Source of the DNA: Haplosporangium gracile
Lineage: Eukaryota; Mortierellomycota; Mortierellomycetes; Mortierellales; Mortierellaceae
Length of the DNA stretch: 64,000 bases
Reading direction: 5' to 3'
NCBI GenBank assembly: GCA_015499985.1
Contig: JAAAUF010000075.1
Coordinates: forward strand, 3,737-67,736
The notes beneath the pieces were generated by a model. It saw nothing but the letters and a program-made list of their open reading frames with translations. It searched no databases and was not told where the DNA came from. A program made the translations under genes and the position numbers. Below, in pieces: positions 1 through 10,845 of this stretch; position 1 is the first letter of the stretch; every line of letters begins with the position of its first letter.

Positions 1-1256
1 AAAAAAAAAAAAAAAAAAGAGAGAGGAAAAAGGAGAGGAAGCCACACAGAAAACACAACGAAAGAAAGGAATCTAAAAGGATGAGCGGGAAAGAAAAATG
101 AGAGCAAAGTGTAAGGAAGTTGTTGGGGCAAAAAAAAAACGTTTTATTTTCTTTTGAAAGACAAGATCGGACTTAAACTTCTCCATGTGAGAGCGAACGA
201 GGACAACGGACATGAATTGTAGAAAAGCAGGCAGATGGACAGCTCGTTGTCATTAACCTGTCGTGTGCCTCGATTGAACCCACAAGCAAGTCAAGAGATA
301 CATATGAAGTTGTATAAACATCCATGGATGCTCAAGGTGTTTAATTAAGTGTGTCCTGCACATGGCATACTGGATTACATTGCTGTTGATTGGGTGTCCT
401 GCCTGGAGGATAACACGAGTTGTGTGAATTAGGATTGTGTGGTGGTGGTTTGCACAAGTGGACGAGTGAGGAGAGGTTAGAATAGCAAATATAATTTATC
501 ATAGACTATCGCAGACAATGAGGGTCAGGAACGTCGGAGACCAGCTTTTTGTTTTTGATGAGGGTGGAGATGGCTGTAGTTGGCTTGGCTTTGGCTTTGG
601 CTTTGGGGCTTTGGCTTTTGCTTTTGCTATTTCTTTTGCCTTGGCTGGTTCGAATGAAATTGGGGAGTGACTGGTTGCAGGGTAAAACAGGGGAAAGGGG
701 GAGACGAAAGGAGAGCGAAGATGCCTAAAGTGATGTTGGACATTCCAACTTGTTCAAGCAGCGTCAAGAAAAAAAGGTGAGAGTAAGAATTGACACCAAT
801 TTGCACTTTACAAGGAGGACAGAATGTGAACAGGAGTGATGATGCGATATGCGGCACTAGTCTAGTAGCTTGCTCTAGTAGTGAAGATAGTTACCCCAAG
901 GCAGCAAGAAAAGTCCGTCTCGGTCGGCCGGAGAGAGTAACAAGAGGCGGGAGGAGAGGGGAGGAGGGGAGAGGAAACCCGAGCGGGCGAACAGGGGAGT
1001 TGGGATCAAAGAGTTATTTCAACAAAAATGATGGACTGGTTCTGATAAAATCTCTTTTTTTTTCTTTTCTTTTCTTTTTCTTTTCTTCCTCTTCTTTACC
1101 CTTCTTCTCGCTCTCTCCTCAGTCATTACACTCCCCACTCTCTCCCCCTCTCTCTTTCACGACCCGCCCCTTCCTCCTCTCCTACGACTTCCTTCCTTGT
1201 CCTCCTCCCTTCCTCTCCCACCTTCTACTCTACATATCGACAGCAGCACAAAGAGA
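1..1256. other. intergenic, low-complexity 5' flank
   Basis: No convincing gene is seen here. The stretch begins with an A-tract followed by GA-rich sequence, and has a TTGGCT/TTTGGC-type tandem run around 575-630. From about 1045 to 1250 it becomes strongly pyrimidine-rich (T and CT/CCT runs), which looks like the promoter and 5' UTR of the phosphotransferase that starts at 1257. Short ORFs in this stretch are low-complexity Ser/Phe/Pro strings and are not supported as genes. Confidence 0.6.
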
Positions 1257-4160
1257 ATGTTTGGGTTCGGAAGTCGCATCCACGAGTCAGAGTATGTGAG
1301 CGATGCCGGTCTGGCTAACCTCCGTCTCTACAAGTACGGCTGTATCGACAAGTCGCCCGTCACCAAATACGTCCTCAGTCACTACTGGAACTGGGCCGTC
1401 ACCCTTTTCCCCATGTGGATGGCGTAAGTATCTCTTCTAACTGTTATTATTCTGCGATTGGATTTTGCTATTGTTGTTGTTTGTTTGTGTACGCTCGCTC
1501 ACCTTGGAGTGGAAAAAAAACCCGTAAAAAAGAAAAAAAAAAGAGTCCATCCGACTGGTCCATCAGAGCCCTACTTCTCTTTTGGCGTGGGGTAGGAGTA
1601 GGCTGATGAGAGAAATGGGGTTGGTTGTTGTGATCAGTCAGTCTGCTCAATTCAGTAATCGACCAAACACTCTAGCTAAGCAAGCAAGGAGTGTTTCATC
1701 ATCATCTTTTTGGTTGTCGTCGTTCGGTCAGTCATCATCATCATCCAAAGAAGAATAGCACCCTTGACCTCTTCGCTACTCAGCACTACAGGAAAAGTAC
1801 TCGGCTAGCCCCTTCTCGCAGATTCTCTCACTCTTCATCCTCGGCGGAGTAGGGTTGAGCGGGCTACTTTTTTCTGGGCCCTGAGCGGTTGAAGAGTGGC
1901 TTTAGCAAGGACGATGACGAATCACGAACGCTGGATTCTTGGCCGACATAAACAAGAACCGTCTCTCAACCGAAACGACCGACTGAACGAACAACAGTAA
2001 CGCCAACAATAACGGCAGAATGAGTCAATGGATTATTCAAGACAACTACTATAATAAGGCAGTGTGCGATACGGATCAATTGAACCCGCAAGGATAGCGC
2101 TGGTTTGTTGTTTGTGGAGGGAAAGGGATCGCGGTAAACAACAAACGACGGCAAGAGGGACAGCTTAAGGCATTTCTCACTACAGTAGACCAAAAGAGCA
2201 TAAGAGATTGAAAGGGGAGCTTGTGTGTGTGTTATTTTTGTACATGTATGACAGCCCTGGCTTTGGCTGAGGTGATCATTGAACAGAACAAGAACTAACC
2301 CTCTGTCCTTGCATCTCTCTGTAATATATAGTCCCAACTTGATTACGTTGATCGGCTTTGGTTTTGTGGTCTCCAACTTGTTCATCGTCATCTACTTAAT
2401 CCCTGATCTGTACTCTCCAGGCCCTACCTGGGTTTACTTCAGGTAATTATCAACAACTCTCATCGTTATCTTTCCTTCCTTCCCAGCCTACTAGTATCTA
2501 TCGACGTTGTTTCCCAGCCTGTGCTCCAGTTCATGCGGTCGTCAGGAGCAGATTCACTGGTTAATACAAAAAACAAACAAACAAAACAAACAACAAACAC
2601 AAGTCGACCTGCAGGACAAAAAGGAGAAAAAAATATAAGCAGAAAAATAGTAGTTGTGCTATTTGTTACTGTTTTTCCCATGGACTCCTGGACAGACTTC
2701 TTGGAATGGAATGGAGGATGGGATGAAGTGAGAAATATGCCACGGACCTTTTCCCCTTCCCCACTCCACCCCCTCGGAATTATGACTCTACACAATCAAC
2801 TATCTCGGGACGAAACATCATAAACATCAAGCAAGCTAGCAAAGGAAAAAGTAAACAGCGGTATGAAAGTGAGACGGATGGAGATCTAACCTTAACACTA
2901 CTCCACTGTTCATCATCTTTGACAACAATAGCTGTGCCATTGGACTGTGGTTGTACTCGACTTTTGACAATGTTGATGGAAAGCAGGCTCGTCGTACTGG
3001 AACATCGTCGCCTTTGGGAGAGTTATTTGATCACGGATGCGATGCTTTGAACTGCTGCATCGGCTCCGTCAACCAGGCCGCTTGCATGTCAATGGGTCAC
3101 TCCTGGTACTCGGCCTTCCTCTTGCTCCTCACCACCCTCCCCTTCTTCCTGTCCACCTGGGAGGAGTACCACACCGGAGTTCTCTACCTCGGCTATGTCA
3201 ACGGTCCTACTGAGGGTCTTATCCTTGCCTGTCTCGTCATGTTGATCTCTGGTTTCATGGGTCCTCTCTTCTGGAGATCTAACGCCGTTGAGCTCTTTGG
3301 CACCGGTTTTGGCATCATCCCCGACAACTGGATTCTTTTGGATCTCATGGTTGCCGGTATGACCATCCTCATGGTTGTCGGTCACATCCCCCCTTGGTAA
3401 GCAATAACGCCTGCGTTTACTAAAAAAAACAAGATAGCTACTACAATCATGACATGACTAATCCCTATCCCCTATATCTAATAGCTTGATTGCTGTTTAC
3501 AAGTCGTGCAAGGAGCAGAACAAGTCGGTCATTGCTGCCTACTCTGAGCTTTTGCCCATGTCGTTGTTCCTTGTCAGTGCCTACGCCTGGCTCTCGTCTC
3601 CTTACTCGTACGTCTTCAAGGACCAGCACTTTATTCTCTTTGCTGTCACCGTTGGCATTGTCTTTGGTCGCATGGCCACCAAGATCATTTTGGCCCACGT
3701 CACCAAGAGCGCCTTCCCTTACTTCACTGTCCAGTTGATCCCCCTCATCCTCGGAGCCTTCATCACCAACGCCCCCGTGATGTTCGGATGGGACCCCATC
3801 TTCACTTCGGACACCGAGTACTACTTCCTTTGGGCCTACTTCATCTTTGTCGCTGTCGCCTATGCCCAATGGGCCGTTGTTGTCATTGACAGGTTCTGCA
3901 CCTACCTTGGCATCAAGTGCCTGTCTATTCCCAGACCCAAAGGTTTGTGATTCTGTTTTTGGTTTTCTCTTTGTGCATTTTTTTTAATTCTTGGCAATGT
4001 TTGACAAGTGGGCCACGGTTATTGCCAAGGCGCCTTAAAACGTTGTCTGTTTGAGGTCTAAAATATCTCATGCGTTTCTTTTTCGCTTACCCTTGTAGCG
4101 CAGCAATCTGAAGAAGAAGAGGGACTCATCGGAAGCGCTCCCCGCAACCACCAGGATTAA
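1257..4160 (+). CDS. EPT1/CPT1-like: CDP-alcohol phosphatidyltransferase (choline/ethanolaminephosphotransferase)
   Basis: This enzyme of the ER/Golgi membrane should transfer phosphoethanolamine or phosphocholine from the CDP-alcohol to diacylglycerol, the last step of the Kennedy pathway. Five exons join in frame: 1257-1423, 2332-2442, 2932-3396, 3485-3942 and 4099-4160, giving about 420 aa, the normal family length. The first junction restores the block MAPNLITLIGF typical of the family. The CDP-alcohol signature DG-x2-AR-x8-G-x3-D-x3-D is complete in exon 3 (DNVDGKQARR...GELFDHGCD, about 2970-3045). Many hydrophobic segments follow, and the tail is acidic (QSEEEEG). ATG 1257 starts a clean family N-terminus. 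Introns 1 (908 nt) and 2 (489 nt) are long. The sequence alone does not decide choline versus ethanolamine preference. Confidence 0.93.
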
Positions 4161-4666
4161 AATAACGAGTTTTGATGATTCAAGAGGACAGCCTAGTCTC
4201 ACAAAGAAAAGCAGTAGGAATATTCTTCGTCTCCAAGATCAAGTAGAAAAAACGACGGGAATTGTGCAAGTTCATTTTTGTTCCGGTGTTGCCCCCTTTT
4301 TACTCCTTTTTCTTTGCTTCCTTTTTGACGTTTACTCTCGGCCAACATATATATTTATTTTTTTCTGTTCATGTAATATTTTTTTTTATCTTTACATAGT
4401 TTTTCGTCTTTTTTGTTCCATAAACAAGTTTTTTTTAACACAACAGACTGATTACTTGAGGGAGCGAATTAGTACTGAAAACGCACTGAAGAGAAACCCC
4501 TCTTCCCCCCATCGAGGCTAACAATTCCGTGTGACAGCAATGTTTGTCTCTCGACCCAGCTACCAACGACATTCTTCTCAAATACACAAGAGTGCTTTCT
4601 TGTAGTTGAATTCCTTCCTTTCATGCTAACCTCGACGCTCATCCACCACCATCACCCGTAACTGTC

Positions 4667-5157
4667 ATGTCGACCCCCTGCAAAAAGAACTGCTCAACCT
4701 AGTAACGGTATATCTCAACCATAAGGATGTCCTCAATTTTGTCCTCACCAGCAGGAGGATGAACAGGCTTGTCACGCCCACGTTCTACAGGAGCCTGGAA
4801 TGCGACTTTTCAACAGGTTCCAGATTTTCGGATTTTTGCCATCACTTCTCGCCCTTGTTCGGAATGTTTAGCGCGTCGGGATACTGAAGATGGGCTCGCT
4901 TTTTATACGCTTAGTGAAGTTGGAGAAATTGGAGAGTCTTTGTGGATCGGTCTTTGCTTGGTCGGACGAGAAGGTGGTGACGATGCAGTGGCCGGAAGCG
5001 GCATGGTGAGACTGGACTTCGCGGATTTCTCTCCTGATGAGGAGTGGGTGAGCCGTTTGCGGCAGGGTGGTGTTGGCTTCGTGTTGTGGCTGACAGGTGC
5101 GAACAGACGAAGGGAAGGAGTAAACTTGGATATCAGAAGGCGAAATTTCCATCAATG
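4667..5157 (+). pseudogene. F-box/LRR pseudogene with the middle deleted
   Basis: This is a decayed copy of the gene at 5261. ATG 4667 and the next few codons match, then 16 bases present in the intact copy are missing after the AAG-AAG codons, and a TAG follows. The F-box-like part continues to about 4885 (TNRRM and ALARNVRHVRIL equivalents are recognisable at base level). The sequence then jumps to the last part of the gene, near 4905-5157, which matches the region around 6930-7110 (KKLETL...TMEWPEVVW equivalents). So only the two ends remain, with about 1.4 kb of the body lost. The 60 bp in front of the ATG also resemble the 5' flank of the 5261 gene, so the duplication included the promoter side. 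Confidence 0.8.
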
Positions 5158-5260
5158 ACCAAAGCCACACACTTCAAGCCTAACAATAAAACAAGGACCC
5201 TGTTCCTTTCTTGTCCACCTCAACGCTCATTCATTCATCCCTACCATCAACACAACCGCC

Positions 5261-7168
5261 ATGTCAACCTCCTGCAAGAAGTTCTTTGACATACCAGAAC
5301 TACTCAACCTACTAACGTCGTATCTCACCCTCAAGGATGTTCTCAACTTTGTCCTCACTAACAGGAGGATGCACAGACTTGCCACACCAACGCTCTACCG
5401 GGACCTGAAGGTGCCACATGGCAGGAAGTTCCGGATGTTCACGTCCTTCCCGGCCTTGCACGCCCTTGCGCGGAACGTTCGACATGTCAGGATACTTACG
5501 ATCGGATTAAATGAACTCGCCTACCTTTACAACTGCGAACTCGCTTTCGAGGAGCTTAATTCATGGACCACGGACACTCCACTATTTCGACTAAGCTGGC
5601 TGCCCCCAGCCGACATCCGCTCCTGCCAAGTCGTAGCCTTGCCTCCGATAAGCCGTCTTTCGGAATTCAATCTGGATATGGTCGTCTTCAGTAGCTATTC
5701 CTACACGGTATGCAGTATTCACTCTCCTCGAGCGAATCTGTCTCAGCTTTGTTGGTTACTCTTCCTCAACCCCGGCCTGACCACACTGACCTTGGACGGC
5801 GTCCCGATCCTGGATTTTCGAGGCAGCCGGTTGTTCGGCGGGGCGATTGCAAGTCTGTCCAGGCTGAAGACACTGAGTGTCCGGCTTCATTGCAGGAGCA
5901 AGGAGTGGTCTCAGCTGTTGACGTACGCTTTTATATGCTGCAGACCATCCATCCAAAAACTCACTCTAATCATGGAGTCCTACAAGAACTCTGAACGATG
6001 CCATGAGGCCATAGCAGAGGACAAGCACGAGGATTGGTGGAAGAGGAATGAGGATTTGGCACCGCTTATCAAGACACAAGAGCTTTTGATCAACTTGAAG
6101 GAACTGACTCTTCAAGGTCCACGCATATTTGTCTGGAAATCGTTGGGCGTTCTCCCGTCGCTGTTTTCCCATTCTCCAAACATCAAGAAGCTGGAATTGG
6201 ACATCAACATAGACGCGGGAGAGAAGGAAATCGATACCCTTGGACAGTTTATTGCTCAGGAGTGTCCCAAGATCAAGAGTCTGTCCTGTGGCTCTGTGTA
6301 CGCTCATGTACACGATCCACTCGGGTTCAGGATTCTGGATTCACTTCCGCCACAACAAGTCACCAGCTTTAATTACAGTGGCGTTCTCTCAATCATTAAC
6401 AATCCGACTATCAACGTTTCCGTCCTACAACACTCAACATCCTTACGAGAGGTTCGCCTCAACGGAACCAGGGGGCACTACTATATCTCTGCCTCCGTGA
6501 TCCTTAGAGAGTGTCATAACCTGGAGAAACTCTGTATTCGGTTTTTTCTTGAGGGCGGATTATTCATACCGTTAGACGACGCTTTGGAGCACCCCTGGGG
6601 CTGCACCAAATTGACCCATCTCACCCTCGCAATCAGTGAATGCGAACTGCCCGACGAGCCTGGAGTTCTGCCCTACTACCGTCGCCCTACTCCCATCACC
6701 CTTACCGAGGACGAGACTCTGCATTTTGCACGACTGGAAGAACTATACCGACGGATCGGCGCATTGAAGGAGTTACGAAAGCTGAATCTGCACATGCCAT
6801 TATTCGACGAAATCGGCGAAGTGGACGCCCGTTGCTTTAACGATCCCACGTCGTTCCCAGCCATGTTGAACCTCGAGGATGCACGGAGAGGTCGACCGGG
6901 ATTTCTGCAGCATCTTTCAGGACTCAAGAAATTGGAGACCCTTCGGGGATCGGTCTGCGCATGGTCAGACGAGACGAAGGTGACGATGGAGTGGCCCGAA
7001 GTGGTGTGGATTGACCAGAATTGGCCGAGATTGCGGCATGCTTGGTTCTTTCTTGACGCAGGGGATGTGAGGGAGCCGTTTTCGTGGCTTCAGCGGAGGC
7101 GGCAAGAGGGTACTGATTGTACAGGGCTTCATTTTCTGAGTGATGGTTACGGTTACGACGACGAATAG
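5261..7168 (+). CDS. F-box-like leucine-rich-repeat protein
   Basis: Single-exon ORF of 635 aa. The N-terminus (residues about 6-50: FFDIPELLNLLTSYL, DVLNFVLTNRRMHRLATPTLYRDL) has the spacing of an F-box-like motif, which would bind Skp1 in an SCF ubiquitin ligase. The rest is irregular leucine-rich sequence (LTTLTLDGVPIL, LKELTLQG, IKKLELDI, LKKLETLRG) of the RNI/LRR type expected to recognise a substrate. ATG 5261 is the first in frame and aligns with the starts of the neighbouring copies. The C-terminal block TPITLTEDETLHFARLEELY is shared with the 8893 gene and with the 7373 pseudogene. F-box function is inferred from motif and family; the target is unknown. Confidence 0.82.
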   Translation: MSTSCKKFFDIPELLNLLTSYLTLKDVLNFVLTNRRMHRLATPTLYRDLKVPHGRKFRMFTSFPALHALARNVRHVRILTIGLNELAYLYNCELAFEELNSWTTDTPLFRLSWLPPADIRSCQVVALPPISRLSEFNLDMVVFSSYSYTVCSIHSPRANLSQLCWLLFLNPGLTTLTLDGVPILDFRGSRLFGGAIASLSRLKTLSVRLHCRSKEWSQLLTYAFICCRPSIQKLTLIMESYKNSERCHEAIAEDKHEDWWKRNEDLAPLIKTQELLINLKELTLQGPRIFVWKSLGVLPSLFSHSPNIKKLELDINIDAGEKEIDTLGQFIAQECPKIKSLSCGSVYAHVHDPLGFRILDSLPPQQVTSFNYSGVLSIINNPTINVSVLQHSTSLREVRLNGTRGHYYISASVILRECHNLEKLCIRFFLEGGLFIPLDDALEHPWGCTKLTHLTLAISECELPDEPGVLPYYRRPTPITLTEDETLHFARLEELYRRIGALKELRKLNLHMPLFDEIGEVDARCFNDPTSFPAMLNLEDARRGRPGFLQHLSGLKKLETLRGSVCAWSDETKVTMEWPEVVWIDQNWPRLRHAWFFLDAGDVREPFSWLQRRRQEGTDCTGLHFLSDGYGYDDE

Positions 7169-7372
7169 AGTGAAACGAAAGAAGAATACACGCCTTATCA
7201 TTCCTTTTTTTTTTTCTTACTAAATTTTTAATCATTTGAATCAGCGCGATTAATTATAAGGCGAGTTTTCAACATTGACACCAAAACCAAAAAAAAAAGG
7301 GTTCTTTTTTGATGCCTTCGGTGTTCAACCTCAATCTCAACCTCAACCTCAACGGCACATTCGCTCGCAACC

Positions 7373-8428
7373 ATGTCGACCTCGACCGCCTGCGAACAGT
7401 TCTTCGACATACCGGAGCTTCCCCAGCTATTGATGGTGTTCCTCGATCGGAAGGATGTCTCGAGACTTGCCCGCACCTGCAGGAAAATGTACACACGCTG
7501 CACCCCTCCCCTCTTTAGAAATTTGTTGGCCAGAGACACCACTCCCGTCAAACTGCTCCTATCTACCCCAGCGGTACTTGCCCTTGCACGGAACAGTCAG
7601 CATGTCCGGACATTGAGTCTTGAATTGCACGAACTTGTCTACTACTACAACTGCCTCCTTGCCTTCCAGGATATCAACTCACATCTCTCGGACGCACCTC
7701 CAATTGGTCCTCTTGCCTCCGAAGATTCTTGCATCTATGGACAAGGTACTCTCCCCAAGGTCTTGACTTCAACGATTATCAAGGAGTGCTATAATTTGAA
7801 GGAGCTTCTCATCCCATCCAATGCATAATCGGATGCCTACATCACTTTGGACGACGCTCTGGAGACTCCCTAGGCCTGAACCAAGCTGATTCGGCTCGCT
7901 CGCATCATCAGTGAGTGTAATCTACCCACCCAGTCCGGACTCCGCTGTTATTACTACCGCTCAGCTCCGATCACCCTAATCGACGAAGAAACTCAGCATT
8001 TTGCCCGACTGAAAAACTTGTGCCGGCGGATTGGCGCGCTGACAGAGCTGCAGACACTGGAGCTATGGATGGTGATAGTTGACACTATATATAATGCGGT
8101 AGACGACTACTATTTCCTGAAGCCTCGCTCGTTTTCGGCGATGCTGAATCTCCAAGACCCAGGAACAGGTCGACCAGGATTCCTCCACCATTTTTCAGGA
8201 GTAAAGAAGCTGAAGACAATTCGGGAGGTCGATCAACGCGCACGCAATGGAGACTAGGTTAACGATGGGATGGCCAGAGGTAAAATGGATGGACGAGAAC
8301 TGACCACAACTTGAATATGCGAACTTTTTCGACATCAAAGCGTGGGTTAGGGAGCCGTTTTGAGTGGCTGAGAGATAAGCGCCTGGAGGATGGGCGAGAT
8401 GAACTCGCGCATGGACTGTATAAGTAGT
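7373..8428 (+). pseudogene. F-box/LRR pseudogene, internal deletion and stops
   Basis: The N-terminal F-box-like part is intact from ATG 7373 (FFDIPELPQLLMVFLDRKDV, ALARNSQHVRTLSLELHELVYYYNC) to about 7700. It then jumps to sequence matching the late LRR region of the 8893 gene (TIIKECYNLKELLI), and a TAA at about 7827 ends the frame. Homology continues downstream in broken frames to about 8428: the TPIT...ETQHFARL block at 7965-8010, the RRIGALTELQTLELWM block at 8022-8070 and a GRPGFLHHFSGVKKLKT block near 8166-8220. About 1.2 kb of the normal gene is absent. A truncated 151-aa product could still be made, so it might act as an F-box-only protein, but decay is more likely. Confidence 0.8.
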
Positions 8429-8892
8429 GATTAAAGAAGGTTATGGATGGCCAGGGAAGGGCTGCCTTGCGTGTTTGTTTGGTCACAGATATGGCAAAGC
8501 GTTAAATGGCGCTATGTTAATGAAAAGGGAAGGGCGAGAAAAGAACACGTAGGAGAGACTGTCTGATTGATCGTATCACTGGGAAATATGGACTTAATGT
8601 CAACATAGAAACGCGTTTCAGGAATGGGTAACTGATATTCACCATTTTACTCACGGCAAAGAGCCTTGCCAGTTTTAGGGTTTTAAAAAAAATATGGCAC
8701 AGTGCGAGCCTTCCTAACCAGAGCTTGGCCATTGAGATCTTTAATTGGCCATGCGCAAAAGTATAACAAAGTAGACTGTTGGTTTTGCTCTCTTCCAATT
8801 CTCTCTCCACTACCAAACCCACCCCGCTCATCACTTCGCTTGTTCACTCGCCAACTCACCAACTCACTCACTCATTCACTCACTCACCAGCC

Positions 8893-10845
8893 ATGACGTC
8901 CTCATTCAAGCGGTTCATCGACATACCCGAGCTCCTTAACCTTGTGAAGTTGTACCTCGTCAAGGCGGATACCGCAAAATTCGTTCGTACCAACAAAAAG
9001 CTGAACGCCCTTTGCACACCATGGCTCTACAGATTAATTGTGGTTCAAGACAACCGACCTCTACCCCTCAAGATGTTTTGTTCCGCGCCGGCCTTGGGAG
9101 CTCTTGCAAGAAACGTCCACCACGTCAGGCTACTGTCCCTGGGAGAGGACGAGCTCGTCTTTTACTACCACTGCGTGCTCGCCTTTGAGGAGCTGAATTC
9201 AAGAACCCTGAAAGCACCCTTGTCACGACCGACCTGGATGCCACCGCCTGATCCCCACACCGTTCAGGCAGTTGCTGTGCCTCCTATGACCCACCTCTCG
9301 CATCTCTGTTTGCGTCAAGGTCTGCCAATGACCCGCCCATATACAATGCCCAGATGTGTAGATCATCGACGAAAGCTGGACCAGCATTGTTGGCTGATAT
9401 CTCTCAACCCGGGCCTGATTCAGCTCAACTTGCGTGATCTCCCGATGCCGGATTTTGGCAGTGTTCGCCTTCTCGCAAGCGTTCTTGGCCAACTCCCGAT
9501 GTTAGAAGGGCTGATTATCGGGATGTATTGTGCACGGGGGAACTGGCTCAAGATATTGTCGTACCTTTTCTTCAGTTGTCAAACGTCCATCCGCCAGCTC
9601 TCTATTTACTTCCACGATTGCACGAACATGAAGGATATGCGCCTCGTTGTTGCTGGTGGTGAGGAAGGGAAGGCGAAAAGGTCGCGCAATGAAGACGAAG
9701 TGATGGCATTGGGGGTCGTAAGAAGACAAGAACCATTGATGCGTTTGGAGGAACTGAGGATTCATATGATGCACGACTTTCGCTGGACCTCAGTGACCGA
9801 CATTTGCTCCATGTTTTCTCATTGCCCCAACCTCAAGAAATTGAACATTAGTTGCATGATTGGACAACAGGTCGTCCACACCGTCGGGCGATTCATTGGC
9901 CAGGAGTGTCCCAGGATCCACTCGTTGAGCTGCGGATCCCGCCATATCAAAGAGCACGATCATTTGCCGTTCAGGATCATGGAGTCATTGCCGGCGCAAC
10001 AAGTCACCCATTTGGAATACAGGGGGCTGCTCTCCGACATTTACATTGCCCAGGTCACCTCTGCTCTTCAACGACACTCGACATCATTGCGCTCTGTTTG
10101 TATCCATAAAAGCGGCGGTATGGACAAAACATCTATCTTTCCTATTCTCAGAGAGTGCGGCAACCTACAAGAACTCGCCATCGAATGTTCATATGGGATA
10201 GCGGGCCACTATATTACTTTGTACGAGGCTCTGGAGGCTCCTTGGATCTGCACCAAGCTGACATGTCTTGCTCTCAATATCAGTGGATGCGATCTACCCG
10301 TCGAGCCTGGAGTTGAGCCGTACTACCTTCGTCCAACTCCGATCACCCTTACCGAGGTCGAGACGCAGTGCTTTGCACGACTGGAAGATCTCTACCGGCG
10401 GATTGGCCTGTTGACTGAGCTGCAGCACTTGGACCTAAGGATGGTGTCACTTGATACGGAGGGCCGGGTTAATATGACCATGCTATGTGAACTTAGATCA
10501 TTTCCAGCGATGATGAATCTTCAAGTGCCAGGAACAGGTCGACCAGGATTCCTTCATCTTTTTTCAGGACTGAAGAAGCTGGAGACACTTCAAGGATCAG
10601 TCAGCGCAGATACAGACGAGACAAGACAGACGATGGGGTGGCCAGAGGTGAATTGGGTTGACGAGCACTGGCCTCTGCTTAGGGTAGCCACGTTTTTCAG
10701 ACACCCGGAGGATGTGACAGAACCATTTGACTGGCTCGGACTGAAGCGCAAGGATAAGATGAAAGTCGTGTTCGGTTACCCGCATGAATTGAGGCTTGCG
10801 GACAGAATAGTGCAACGTGATAGAGTTGTGATATCACTTAAGTAG
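8893..10845 (+). CDS. F-box-like leucine-rich-repeat protein
   Basis: Single-exon ORF of 650 aa from ATG 8893. An in-frame upstream start near 8779 exists, but it adds only a Ser/Thr/His low-complexity leader encoded by CACTCA repeats, and ATG 8893 aligns with the starts of the sister genes. The N-terminal F-box-like segment reads FIDIPELLNLVKLYL...FVRTNKKLNALCTPWLYRLIV. LRR-like blocks follow (LIQLNLRDLPMPDF, LKKLNISCMI, LTCLALNISGCDLP, LQHLDLRMVSLD). The protein is colinear with the 5261 product over its whole length, so the two are tandem paralogues that have diverged. Likely an SCF substrate receptor, by analogy only. The C-terminus is longer and more basic than in the sister. Confidence 0.83.
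   Translation: MTSSFKRFIDIPELLNLVKLYLVKADTAKFVRTNKKLNALCTPWLYRLIVVQDNRPLPLKMFCSAPALGALARNVHHVRLLSLGEDELVFYYHCVLAFEELNSRTLKAPLSRPTWMPPPDPHTVQAVAVPPMTHLSHLCLRQGLPMTRPYTMPRCVDHRRKLDQHCWLISLNPGLIQLNLRDLPMPDFGSVRLLASVLGQLPMLEGLIIGMYCARGNWLKILSYLFFSCQTSIRQLSIYFHDCTNMKDMRLVVAGGEEGKAKRSRNEDEVMALGVVRRQEPLMRLEELRIHMMHDFRWTSVTDICSMFSHCPNLKKLNISCMIGQQVVHTVGRFIGQECPRIHSLSCGSRHIKEHDHLPFRIMESLPAQQVTHLEYRGLLSDIYIAQVTSALQRHSTSLRSVCIHKSGGMDKTSIFPILRECGNLQELAIECSYGIAGHYITLYEALEAPWICTKLTCLALNISGCDLPVEPGVEPYYLRPTPITLTEVETQCFARLEDLYRRIGLLTELQHLDLRMVSLDTEGRVNMTMLCELRSFPAMMNLQVPGTGRPGFLHLFSGLKKLETLQGSVSADTDETRQTMGWPEVNWVDEHWPLLRVATFFRHPEDVTEPFDWLGLKRKDKMKVVFGYPHELRLADRIVQRDRVVISLK

Noticed and set aside
8779..8892. 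38-residue N-terminal extension of the second intact F-box gene
   Set aside because: It is encoded by CACTCA-type repeats and is not shared by sister genes, whose starts align with ATG 8893.
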